The notes beneath the pieces are model-generated. The model did no database searches. It saw only the letters and a program-made list of their open reading frames with translations, and was not told where the DNA came from. Below are positions 8,179-15,961 of a DNA stretch of 42,172 bases, one piece after another; position 1 is the first letter of the stretch, and the number at the start of each line of letters is the position of its first letter. The stretch is taken from positions 1 through 42,172 of the forward strand of contig JAPOKA010000024.1 in NCBI GenBank assembly GCA_029977865.1. The letters run 5' to 3'. A program made the position numbers and the translations under genes. This stretch comes from a bacterium (GTDB lineage: Bacteria > Planctomycetota > Phycisphaerae > Phycisphaerales > SM1A02).

Positions 8179-8784
8179 ATGCCCAGCGACCTGATCGAGA
8201 TGCCCGGCGGCTGGTTCCGCCACTCCTCCGCGATCGTCGACGACGGCGCCTCGATCGGAGCCGGCACGCGGGTCTGGCACTTCGCGCACGTCTGCGGCGG
8301 CGCCCGGATCGGCACGCGATGCTCGCTCGGGCAAGGCGTCTTCGTCGGCAACCGCGTGTCGATCGGCTCCAACGTGAAGATCCAGAACCAGGTCAGCGTC
8401 TACGACAACGTCACGCTTGAGGACGACGTCTTCTGCGGGCCGAGCATGGTCTTCACCAACGTCTACAACCCGCGCAGCGCCGTCGTTCGGAAGGACGAGT
8501 ACCGCGACACCGTCGTGCGCCGCGGCGCGACGCTCGGTGCGAACTGCACGATCGTCTGCGGCATCGAGCTCGGCGAGCACTGCTTCGTCGGCGCCGGAGC
8601 GGTGGTCAATCGCGACACCCTGCCCCATGCGCTCATGCTTGGCGTGCCCGCGCGTCGGACCGGCTGGATGAGTGCGCACGGCGAGCGGATCCCGCTCCCG
8701 CTCGAAGGCGACGGGACCTGGGCCTGTCCGGCCTCGGGCATCCGCTATCGCCTCCGCGCGGGTCGCCTGGCCGTCGATGGCTGA
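8179..8784 (+). CDS. wbpD: UDP-2-acetamido-3-amino-2,3-dideoxyglucuronate N-acetyltransferase (WbpD-like)
   Basis: A 201-residue left-handed beta-helix acyltransferase with many hexapeptide repeats (for example [56 protein letters not shown] written in short repeats). The VWHFAHV segment and the [10 protein letters not shown] loop are characteristic of WbpD/WlbB and distinguish it from PglD-type enzymes. It acetylates the 3-amino group using acetyl-CoA in the cytoplasm. It starts 13 nt after wbpB. A perfect 7-bp hairpin overlaps its stop codon. The C-terminal 35 residues ([16 protein letters not shown]) look like a small appended strand region also common in this family. Confidence 0.88.
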   Translation: MPSDLIEMPGGWFRHSSAIVDDGASIGAGTRVWHFAHVCGGARIGTRCSLGQGVFVGNRVSIGSNVKIQNQVSVYDNVTLEDDVFCGPSMVFTNVYNPRSAVVRKDEYRDTVVRRGATLGANCTIVCGIELGEHCFVGAGAVVNRDTLPHALMLGVPARRTGWMSAHGERIPLPLEGDGTWACPASGIRYRLRAGRLAVDG

Positions 8785-8792
8785 AGCCATCG
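8775..8792 (+). other. Stem-loop spanning the wbpD stop codon
   Basis: A perfect 7-bp stem (CGATGGC with GCCATCG) encloses a TGAA tetraloop that contains the wbpD TGA. A smaller AGGG/CCCT hairpin follows just before the next ATG at 8812. There is no T-tract, so it is more likely an intercistronic mRNA element affecting stability or coupling than a terminator. It could also be chance. Confidence 0.3.
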
Positions 8793-8811
8793 CCATGAAG
8801 GGACGCCCTGC

Positions 8812-9906
8812 ATGAGGCTCGCCCTCCTCTCGCACCACCGCATCGTTCCCGGCGAGGGAGTCTCCGAGAAGCTGCTGCGGACCGCTCGCTGCTGGCGAAC
8901 GCTCGGGCACGAGGCGGACCTTCTCGAGTTGCCGACCGGCGGGCTGATCGATCCCGCCGAAGCGACAAGCGGTCTCGCGGCCGAACCCCCGCCGCGCTTC
9001 CGCCTGGGCTGGATTGCGCGGCACCAGTCGTGGTTCGCGCGAGCGGCACGGATCCTGCAGTCGCGTCGACCGGACGCGATCTTCGTTCGCCAGGGACTCT
9101 GGTGCCCGGCGTTCGAGCGGCTGGTGAAGTCGATCCCCGCGTACTTCGAGATCAACAGCGATCCGGTCCGCGAGCTGAAGCACCGATCGAGCCTTGCGTC
9201 GGCCTATTGGCAGGCGACCTGGCCGCGGCTCGCGCGGCACGCGCGGGGCTTCGTCGCCGTGACCTCCGAACTGGTGCCGCGAGGACACGAGCCCGATTCG
9301 ATCGTGATCGGCAACTCCATCGAGGTCCCAAGCGATCCGCCTCGACGGAATCCGCCAAGCGATCGGCCGACGCTCGCCATGCCGATCGGATCGCCTTCGC
9401 CCTGGCACGGGATCGACCACGCAATCGAGATCGCCCGCCGCATCCCGGAGGCGCGCGTGCTGTTGATCGGCGCGACGGCGATCGCCGCGCCGCCAAACGT
9501 CGAGTTCATGCCGCGGGTCTCCGAGCCGGAACTCCGCGCGTTGCTCGAGACGTGCCATGCCGGCCTCGCCTCGCTCGCGATCGCCCGCGCGGGTCTTCGC
9601 GAGGCATGCCCGCTCAAGAGCCGCACGATGCTCGCCGCAGGTCTGCCGATCGCCTACGGCTACGTCGATCCGGATCTGCCGGACGAGACGCCCTTCGCGA
9701 TCCGACTCGACATCGAACGCGATGGCCTCGAGGTCGCGGCGGATGCCGTGCGCTCCCTGCTGCAGCGAGCGGCGGCCGATCCGACGCTCGGGCTCGACGC
9801 GTGGCGATTCGCTTGCGAGCATCTCGACCTCCGAGCCAAGGAGCGTCGCCGACTCGAGTTCATCGAGTCCTGCACACGATCCAGGCGCCCGGCCGGTCCG
9901 TCATGA
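8812..9906 (+). CDS. GT4-like glycosyltransferase
   Basis: A 364-residue protein with a GT-B architecture: an N-terminal LALLSHHRIVPGEGVSEK segment, a central linker, and a C-terminal half with MPIGSPSPWHGIDHAI (nucleotide-sugar domain start) and the E-x7-E-like region AGLREACPLKSRTMLAAG. It is divergent from classical GT4 enzymes, and the second glutamate of the motif is not obvious. The start at 8812 is 27 nt after wbpD, and the stop overlaps the next glycosyltransferase as ATGA. It probably adds one sugar of the repeat unit on the cytoplasmic side; donor and acceptor are unknown. Confidence 0.75.
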   Translation: MRLALLSHHRIVPGEGVSEKLLRTARCWRTLGHEADLLELPTGGLIDPAEATSGLAAEPPPRFRLGWIARHQSWFARAARILQSRRPDAIFVRQGLWCPAFERLVKSIPAYFEINSDPVRELKHRSSLASAYWQATWPRLARHARGFVAVTSELVPRGHEPDSIVIGNSIEVPSDPPRRNPPSDRPTLAMPIGSPSPWHGIDHAIEIARRIPEARVLLIGATAIAAPPNVEFMPRVSEPELRALLETCHAGLASLAIARAGLREACPLKSRTMLAAGLPIAYGYVDPDLPDETPFAIRLDIERDGLEVAADAVRSLLQRAAADPTLGLDAWRFACEHLDLRAKERRRLEFIESCTRSRRPAGPS

Positions 9907-11141
9907 GACTGCTCCTCCTGACCCAGACGTTTCCGTTCGGCCCGGGGGAGGCCTTCCTGTCCACGGAGCTCGAGCATCTTGCCCAGGCGTTCGCGGTGAC
10001 CGTCGCTCCGGCGTACCGACCCGCCGGGCCCTGCCGCGACTTGCCGAGCACGGTCGAGATCGACACCACGCTCGCCGCGCGATCGATCGCCTCGCCCGGC
10101 AACACCCTTCGCGTTCGCCGTGCAATCGCCACCGCGGTGCGCAACGAGTTTTCGCAGCGGCGACGGGAACTGCTGCGATCGCCTCGCAAGCTCGCCTTTC
10201 TCTCCTACTACATGCTTCGGGGCGCGCGGGCCACCGACTGGATCCGGCGTCGCGCCGCGGACGCGTCCGGCACCGACACGCTCGTCTACTGCTACTGGTG
10301 CAACGCCGAGGCGTTCGGCGCAGCGCTCGCCTTCGAGCAGGACTCGATCCCCTTCGTCTGCCGTGCCCATGGCGGCGATCTCTACGAGCGAGCCGACGTG
10401 TTCGGCTACCTGCCGTTCAGGTCCTTCATCGTCGATCGCGTTCGGGCCGTGCTGACCGTCTCCGATCACGGCCGCGACCATCTACGGCAACGTCATCCGA
10501 GCGCCGCCGCGAAGGTCCTCACCGCCCGGCTGCCCATCGAGATTCCATCGCGCGTCGTCGAACGTCCCTCGACCGAGCCCGTCGTGGTGGCGAGCTGCTC
10601 TTCCTCCGCTTCGATCAAGCGCCTGCCGCTGATCGCCTCGGCCGTCGCCACGCTCGCGGCGAAGCGCCCGCAGGGCCGCTTCAAGTGGTTGCACATCGGT
10701 GTCGACACCGCGTCGCTCCGTCGCATGCTCGCGGTTGGCGCCACGCCCACGAAGCTCGAGATCGAGGGCTCGGGCTGGGTCTCGTCGAGCGAGGTGCGCG
10801 AGGTGCTCCTTCGCGAGAAGCCTTCGGTGTTCGTCAACCTCTCCTCGACGGAAGGCCTTCCCGTCACGATCATCGAGGCGATGGGACTTGGCATTCCCGT
10901 GGTCGCGACCCGCGCCGGCGGCACCGGTGAGTTCGTCGACGAGGCGGTCGGCGCGATCCTTCCCGTCGAGGTCTCGCCCGAGGCCGCCGCGAAGGCGATC
11001 GGCGAAGCGATTGATCGCGGCGAGCCGCTGCGATTCGCCGCGCGATCGAGGGTTCTCGATCGGTGCGATCCTTCGAAGTCCGGCGACGCGATCGTGCAGC
11101 ATCTGCTTCAGGCCGTGCAACCGGAGTCGGGGGATCGATGA
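9903..11141 (+). CDS. GT4 family glycosyltransferase
   Basis: A 412-residue GT-B enzyme. It opens with MRLLLLTQTFPFGPGEAFL, a typical GT4 N-terminus with a glycine-rich loop. CRAHGGDLYE lies in the middle of the protein, and the C-terminal donor-binding motif is NLSSTEGLPVTIIEAMGLG with GGTGEFVD after it. The E-x7-E pair (EG...E) is therefore intact. The segment starting HGGD-Y and the overall order resemble colanic-acid and exopolysaccharide transferases. The ATG at 9903 overlaps the upstream stop, and the stop overlaps the wzy-like start as ATGA. It is expected to act in the cytoplasm on an undecaprenyl-linked oligosaccharide. Confidence 0.85.
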   Translation: MRLLLLTQTFPFGPGEAFLSTELEHLAQAFAVTVAPAYRPAGPCRDLPSTVEIDTTLAARSIASPGNTLRVRRAIATAVRNEFSQRRRELLRSPRKLAFLSYYMLRGARATDWIRRRAADASGTDTLVYCYWCNAEAFGAALAFEQDSIPFVCRAHGGDLYERADVFGYLPFRSFIVDRVRAVLTVSDHGRDHLRQRHPSAAAKVLTARLPIEIPSRVVERPSTEPVVVASCSSSASIKRLPLIASAVATLAAKRPQGRFKWLHIGVDTASLRRMLAVGATPTKLEIEGSGWVSSSEVREVLLREKPSVFVNLSSTEGLPVTIIEAMGLGIPVVATRAGGTGEFVDEAVGAILPVEVSPEAAAKAIGEAIDRGEPLRFAARSRVLDRCDPSKSGDAIVQHLLQAVQPESGDR

Positions 11142-12718
11142 GCGACGAGAGTCCCATTGCGATCCGTGCGACCGGTCGCGGTTCAACCGCAAGCGGGTCT
11201 AGCGAGGGCCTCGAACGTTCGTGGGGCCCCTCGACGCTGCTGGCGATCTCGTTCATCGCCATGGCGACAAGCGCTGCCGAGGCGTCGTCGATCGTGCACG
11301 GGTCGAGGCCCTGCCTCGCCACCATGGTCGACGAACCGGCGATGGGTTCCGAGGCGATGCCACTTCAGATGCTCGCGGCGATCGCGACGATCGCGATCGG
11401 CTCGCTCGCCTTGCTTCGCCGCGCCTGCCTCCGACGCCCCTCCTTCTGGCTCGCGACGCTCTTCCTCCTGCAGATCTCCTGGGCCGCGGCGACGGTGCCA
11501 TCGGAGCTCTCCGAGCCTCTGGTGTCGGGCTCGGTTCGCGTCGCGTCGGCGTTCCCCGAACTCGTGGCCCGCCTCGCCGGCGTCTGCTTTCCGCTCGCGA
11601 TCGCGACGTGGATCGCCCTCACGCCGCAACTGGACCCTTCACGCTCGCCGGATCCGACCGCCGGGATCGACAGGCCGTCCGCCGCCGAGCGGGCGACGCT
11701 CGCGGTCGCGCTCGCCCTTTCGGCGGCCGGAGTCGCCGCGCTGCTGTCGGTGGTTCCAATCTCCGAGACGGGTCTCTGGGGCGCGTTCGAGAGCCCGGAG
11801 GCGATGGCCGCTCGGCGCGAGACCACGTTCAAGCTGTTGCCGAGCCCGGCAATCAAGGCCGCCTACGGATTCGCGACCACCGTCGCAATTCCGCTGGCGG
11901 TCGCGCTGCTGGCGTCGAGACGCTGGCTTCGTGATCGCGCTGTGGACCTCGGCGTTCGCGCACTCCTGATCGCCACGCTCGTGCTCGCCGCGAGCCTGAG
12001 CGGGGCGCGAAGCACCGCCGCGTTCCTCGTGATCCTGATCGGGTTCGTGATGCTGGTGCGCGGGCCGCTGCCCCGGCTTCGAACCATCGCGATCGCCGGC
12101 GGCACCGGCCTCGCGCTGGTGGCGCTGATGAGCGTGCTGCCTTGGCTGCTCTCGGCGGGTGGCCTGCCGGGCACCTCCGCCGATTCGGCGTTCTGGATCG
12201 CGCGGCGCGCCTTCAGCCTTCCGTTCCAGACCGGGCTCTGGCACCTGCACTATGCCGAGACCTACGGCGCGTGGGGCTTCGACGGCTTCTACATCCCGCT
12301 TCGCACCTCGCTCGGCGGCGAGTACGCCGATCCGGCGACGGTCGTCGGACGCTGGTACGCCACCGGCATCCTCGGGCGTCCGGAACTCACCACGACGATG
12401 AACACGTCGGTGCTCTGGATGGCCATGGCATCCTTCGGCGCCGCGGTGGGGTTTCTGCTGGCGATGGCGCTCGCCCTCGCGAGCGACTTCGCCGCAAGGA
12501 TCTCGACCAAGTTGCCCGGCTCGCTCGGGCCGGCGCTGCTCGCGCTACTGGTCTGGCAGGTCGCCTTCGGCGTGCACAGCGAACTGGTCGGCCGCCTCTT
12601 CTCGTGGGGGCAGCAGTTCGGCCTCGCGCTGGCCGCGGTGATGATCTGCTCGCTCGCCACCCACACGCTTGCAAGGCACCGTCGCTCGTCGATCGCGGCA
12701 TCCAAAGCCGCGGCTTGA
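11138..12718 (+). CDS. Wzy-like O-antigen / oligosaccharide repeat-unit polymerase
   Basis: A 526-residue polytopic membrane protein with about 11-12 hydrophobic segments. A large non-membrane loop of about 70 residues lies in the second half (around residues 340-420). Polymerases of the Wzy/WaaL superfamily show this layout and have little sequence conservation, so the assignment rests on topology and context: it is the last gene of an operon with sugar-nucleotide enzymes and two glycosyltransferases, next to Wzx- and Wzz-like genes. Charged residues in the loop (R, H, Y, E around FDGFYIPLRTSLGGEY) could be catalytic. An O-antigen ligase (WaaL) is the main alternative. The start overlaps the previous stop as ATGA. 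Confidence 0.7.
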   Translation: MSDESPIAIRATGRGSTASGSSEGLERSWGPSTLLAISFIAMATSAAEASSIVHGSRPCLATMVDEPAMGSEAMPLQMLAAIATIAIGSLALLRRACLRRPSFWLATLFLLQISWAAATVPSELSEPLVSGSVRVASAFPELVARLAGVCFPLAIATWIALTPQLDPSRSPDPTAGIDRPSAAERATLAVALALSAAGVAALLSVVPISETGLWGAFESPEAMAARRETTFKLLPSPAIKAAYGFATTVAIPLAVALLASRRWLRDRAVDLGVRALLIATLVLAASLSGARSTAAFLVILIGFVMLVRGPLPRLRTIAIAGGTGLALVALMSVLPWLLSAGGLPGTSADSAFWIARRAFSLPFQTGLWHLHYAETYGAWGFDGFYIPLRTSLGGEYADPATVVGRWYATGILGRPELTTTMNTSVLWMAMASFGAAVGFLLAMALALASDFAARISTKLPGSLGPALLALLVWQVAFGVHSELVGRLFSWGQQFGLALAAVMICSLATHTLARHRRSSIAASKAAA

Positions 12719-12725
12719 GACGGGC

Positions 12726-13433
12726 TCAGGACGCCGAAGACGAACGTGCGATCGATCGGGCGGCGAGCAGCATGTCGACACTCAGCGCCGTCAGCACGCC
12801 CGTGAGCACTGCAAGGCCGCCGATCGCAAGCAGCCGAGCCATGCGGCCGGAGGCTCCGGCATCGCGCACGCCATCGACGATGCCGCCCGGTTCCGCCGAC
12901 GCCCGAGAGCCCACCAACCTGGCATACGCCGCCGCGGCGTCGCCCGACTCCACGAACTCCGCCGGAGCCTCGCGGAGCGACTGCAACTGCGCCTCGAACG
13001 CGAGGATCTCGACATCCAGCCGCTCGATCGCCCGTGCGAGCCGAATCGAAAGCATCTCGTCGAGCCTCGTCGCAACCTGCCGAAGTCGCTCATCGAGTTC
13101 CGCCACGCGCGCGTCGTCGGCATCCGACGGGATCGACTGGGTCAGTCTCGCCAAGCCGCCGGACTCCTCGACGCCGAACGACGCTGCCGCGGCGGGCGAG
13201 CAGCCCAGTGACGGCGCGATGGCCATCCTCACTTCGGCGGTGATCTCCACAGCGTTCGCCACGAGCCCCCGATCGATCTTCGGGATCCGCACGAGGATCT
13301 CGCGCGACCTCGATCGCTCGAGTCCCCACGGGAGCGCCGCCGCGACGACGAGCACCGCCACGCCGATCGCCAGCCATCGTCGGCGCCAGAGGATCACCGC
13401 CACACCGAGACCGCCTTGCTCGTTCGAGGACAT
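12726..13433 (-). CDS. Short Wzz-like chain-length determinant protein
   Basis: A 235-residue protein with one transmembrane helix near the N-terminus (about residues 18-37, RWLAIGVAVLVVAAALPWGL) and a second near the C-terminus (about 195-220). A helical, Leu/Glu/Arg-rich region lies between them (VAELDERLRQVATRLDEML). This two-helix hairpin with a periplasmic coiled segment is the plan of Wzz/PCP-1 proteins, which set polysaccharide chain length. It is shorter than typical Wzz proteins (over 300 residues) and the usual proline-rich motif before TM2 is not clear. It lies directly after the flippase gene and converges on the Wzy gene, as expected for a modal-length regulator. Confidence 0.6.
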   Translation of the reverse strand: MSSNEQGGLGVAVILWRRRWLAIGVAVLVVAAALPWGLERSRSREILVRIPKIDRGLVANAVEITAEVRMAIAPSLGCSPAAAASFGVEESGGLARLTQSIPSDADDARVAELDERLRQVATRLDEMLSIRLARAIERLDVEILAFEAQLQSLREAPAEFVESGDAAAAYARLVGSRASAEPGGIVDGVRDAGASGRMARLLAIGGLAVLTGVLTALSVDMLLAARSIARSSSAS

Positions 13434-13440
13434 GGATCAA

Positions 13441-13446
13441 ACTCTA
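13441..13446 (-). promoter_or_regulatory. Candidate -10 element before the Wzz-like gene
   Basis: TAGAGT on the minus strand ends 7 nt before the ATG at 13433, the spacing expected for a leaderless transcript. The hexamer includes the TAG stop of the flippase gene, so it may be chance; the gene could equally be read through from the operon. Confidence 0.22.
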
Positions 13447-14712
13447 CCGCGCGACTCCGGCGCCACGGGCCAGCCGGATCGCGAAGGCGAGGCTCGCCGA
13501 GTGCAGGACCGCGAGCGCCACCGCCAGCCCGATGACCGCACCGAGCCCGCCGCCGGCGACCGAGCCGATCGACGCGCCCGACACGACGAGCGTCATGAGG
13601 GCGAGCTTCCACGCGAGATCGAACCCGTAGCGACCGGCCACGAGACGGATCGAACTGAGCGGCGCGTCGAGAAGCCGGATCGCCGCCGCGATCGCAAGCA
13701 CTTGGGCGAAGGCCCCCGCCTCGGCCCACTTCGTCCCCAGCAAGAACACCACCGCCATCGGCCCGATCGGCGTCGCCAGCAGCGCGACGGGGACCGCGCA
13801 CGCAGCGAGCAGCAGCAGCGCCTTGCGATAGAGCGACCAGCACTCGCCGGTCTCGCGATACCGCTTCGCGGCCTCCGGGAAGAACGCCTGCGCGAGGGCC
13901 CCGCTGACGAACTGGACCGGCTGGAAGAGGATCCGCTGCGCCATCAGGAAGGCGCCTGCCGCGCCGGGGCCCGCGATCGCCTCGATGGCGTAGACCGGAC
14001 CCTGCGTCGCCACGACGATCGCCCCATGGCCCGGCAGCAGCATGGTCGCGCAGCGTCGATGGCGTCTCGCGACCATCCGAAGCTCGCGCCACGATGTCCA
14101 TCGCACTCCGATGCGGCTCGCGAAGGCGAACCCCTGGAGCACCATGCTCGCAGCCGTGCCTGCCGCCGCGCCGATCAGCAGAGACTTCGGCGAGGCTTCG
14201 ACGAGCAGTCCCAGCGCAAGCGCCGCGCCGAGACCGCCGACCGATCGAACGACGAGCGCGATCGCCGGCGTGCGAAAGACGCCCTCGCGCTGCAGAGCGA
14301 TCCGTGCCACATCGTCGATCGCGAGCATCGGCAGCCAGGCGAGCACGAGCCAAGGCGTGCCCGGCCACGCTCGAAGCGACGGCGGCGCCCACCACATGGA
14401 CGTCGCCGCCGCGACGAGTCCGATCGCCGTCGAAAGCGACAGGCACAGCATCACCAGCGATCGCCGCTCGCGAAGGCTTCGCGAGGTCGGGATGGCCATC
14501 TCGTATCGCGCCGTCGAACAGGCGGCGATCACGATGACGATCGCGGCGAACGCGCCGTAGACACCCAGCGCCTCCGGCTCGAAGACCCGCGAGATCGGCA
14601 GGAGCATCGCAAGCTGCCCGCCCTGCGCGATCGCGAGACCGATGCTGGTCGCGGCGACATTGCGTCGAAACGGCGAGGCGAGCGGCATCGATCGGCCCGC
14701 AGCGCCGCTCAC
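13444..14712 (-). CDS. Wzx-like polysaccharide flippase (MOP superfamily)
   Basis: A 422-residue polytopic protein with about 12 hydrophobic segments, starting with RRNVAATSIGLAIAQGGQLAMLLPISRVFEPEALGVYG in pieces typical of RfbX/MATE-like flippases (N-terminal NxxA-x-G and a Y-G near TM2). AQAFFPEAAKRY after the sixth segment matches a conserved Wzx region. The protein moves undecaprenyl-diphosphate-linked repeat units to the outer leaflet. The GTG at 14712 overlaps the upstream glycosyltransferase stop as GTGA; an internal ATG at 14688 is possible. It lies between a glycosyltransferase and the Wzz-like gene, as expected for a Wzy-dependent cluster. Confidence 0.82.
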   Translation of the reverse strand: MSGAAGRSMPLASPFRRNVAATSIGLAIAQGGQLAMLLPISRVFEPEALGVYGAFAAIVIVIAACSTARYEMAIPTSRSLRERRSLVMLCLSLSTAIGLVAAATSMWWAPPSLRAWPGTPWLVLAWLPMLAIDDVARIALQREGVFRTPAIALVVRSVGGLGAALALGLLVEASPKSLLIGAAAGTAASMVLQGFAFASRIGVRWTSWRELRMVARRHRRCATMLLPGHGAIVVATQGPVYAIEAIAGPGAAGAFLMAQRILFQPVQFVSGALAQAFFPEAAKRYRETGECWSLYRKALLLLAACAVPVALLATPIGPMAVVFLLGTKWAEAGAFAQVLAIAAAIRLLDAPLSSIRLVAGRYGFDLAWKLALMTLVVSGASIGSVAGGGLGAVIGLAVALAVLHSASLAFAIRLARGAGVAR

Positions 14713-15932
14713 GACCCGATCCGTCCCTTGGCCGCGGCGATTGACGCGAGCATTCGATCCGCGAGCACGCGGTGATCGTGACTCGATCGGACGAACGATC
14801 GACCCCGCTCGCCCATCGCGTCACGTTCGGACTGCGACATCTCGACGAGCATGCGGATCGCCGACGCGATCGCCTCGACGTCGCCGGCGGGGGTGACGAG
14901 GCCGCACGCCGCATCGGCGATCGGATCGTTCGCGGAGGTGTAGTTCGCGAGGATCGGGCGCCCGCACAGCATGCCGTCGTAGAGCTTGTTCATGCTGATC
15001 CCATACCGCTCGAAGAGCGCATGGGCGTGAAGCCCCACGAAGATCGCGTCGCAACCAGACAGGAGCTGCAGGGCTGCCCCGCGACTCAGGCGTCCCGTGA
15101 ATCGCGCCGCCGCGCCGGTCTGCTTCGCCAGCTGCTCCAGCGACGATCGCGCCGGCCCGTCACCCATCACCAGCAGTCGCGCGGAGGTCGCCGCGGAGGC
15201 CTTCACGAGCGGTTCGATCGAGTAGGAGCCGGTGAGCGATCCCGCGAAGCCGATCGTGAATCCCTCCGACGCCCAGCGCTGGTGCTCGAGCAGGCCATCC
15301 GCGATCTTCGCCGCGGGATCGGGCGCATCGGCCGGATCGACGCCGTTGGGAACGTGCAGGTAGCGCGAGGAGTCGAGCCCTCGCGTCAGCAGGTGCCGGT
15401 CTGCATGCGGGATGATCGAGATCACGCGGTCCGCCTTGCGGCAGTAGGCGTCCTCGCACCACTGCGTCGCGACGACGAACGGATGAAGCCGCGAATAGCC
15501 GCCGAGTTCGACGACCGACTCCGGCCAAAGGTCGTGCAGTTCGAAGATCGACGCCGCACCGAGGCGCCTCGCAGCCCGGTGCGTGACCAGGAAGTCGAAG
15601 GGATAGGTGCTCGAAGCGATGATCGCGTCGATCGGTCCTTCCTGGGCGAGACTTCGGATCGCGCCGCGAAGTCCGAGGCAGTAGGCGACCATGCTGCGGA
15701 TGCGCCCGAGGCCGTTGCCGTGGTACTCGGGCGTCTCGAGCCAGAGGAACTCCACGCCTTCGAGCGACTCCCGGCCCGGCTTCGGATTGCGGACACGCAG
15801 ATGGCTGTACGAGCCGCCGACGATCGTCACGCGATGGCCCGCGCGGACCCACTCGCGGGCGAGTTGGAAGGGGCGGAATTCCATGCCCAGATCCGGTGAT
15901 CCGGCGTAGTGGTCGCAGTAGACGATTCGCAT
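14709..15932 (-). CDS. GT4 glycosyltransferase (WbuB-like)
   Basis: A 407-residue GT-B glycosyltransferase. The N-terminus (YCDHYAGSPDLGMEFRPFQL) with a GHRVTIVGGSYSHLR segment is typical of the WbuB group, which transfer amino-deoxyhexoses such as L-FucNAc. The donor half has GFAGSLTGSYSIEPL, FTGRLSRG, and the GISMNKLYDGMLCGRPIL donor region with an intact acidic/charged pattern. Its neighbour WbpM makes a 4-keto-6-deoxy precursor that could feed a FucNAc- or QuiNAc-type donor. It lies 29 nt downstream of the WbpM gene and overlaps the flippase start. Actual donor and linkage are unknown. Confidence 0.85.
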   Translation of the reverse strand: MRIVYCDHYAGSPDLGMEFRPFQLAREWVRAGHRVTIVGGSYSHLRVRNPKPGRESLEGVEFLWLETPEYHGNGLGRIRSMVAYCLGLRGAIRSLAQEGPIDAIIASSTYPFDFLVTHRAARRLGAASIFELHDLWPESVVELGGYSRLHPFVVATQWCEDAYCRKADRVISIIPHADRHLLTRGLDSSRYLHVPNGVDPADAPDPAAKIADGLLEHQRWASEGFTIGFAGSLTGSYSIEPLVKASAATSARLLVMGDGPARSSLEQLAKQTGAAARFTGRLSRGAALQLLSGCDAIFVGLHAHALFERYGISMNKLYDGMLCGRPILANYTSANDPIADAACGLVTPAGDVEAIASAIRMLVEMSQSERDAMGERGRSFVRSSHDHRVLADRMLASIAAAKGRIGS

Positions 15933-15961
15933 GACCGCCGATCACCCGTGATCCGGGACGC

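Noticed and set aside
12142-14775. An 877-codon open frame on the plus strand
   Set aside because: It overlaps the Wzy gene in another frame and is antisense to the Wzz-like and Wzx genes; composition is Arg/Asp/Ala-rich with no domain pattern.
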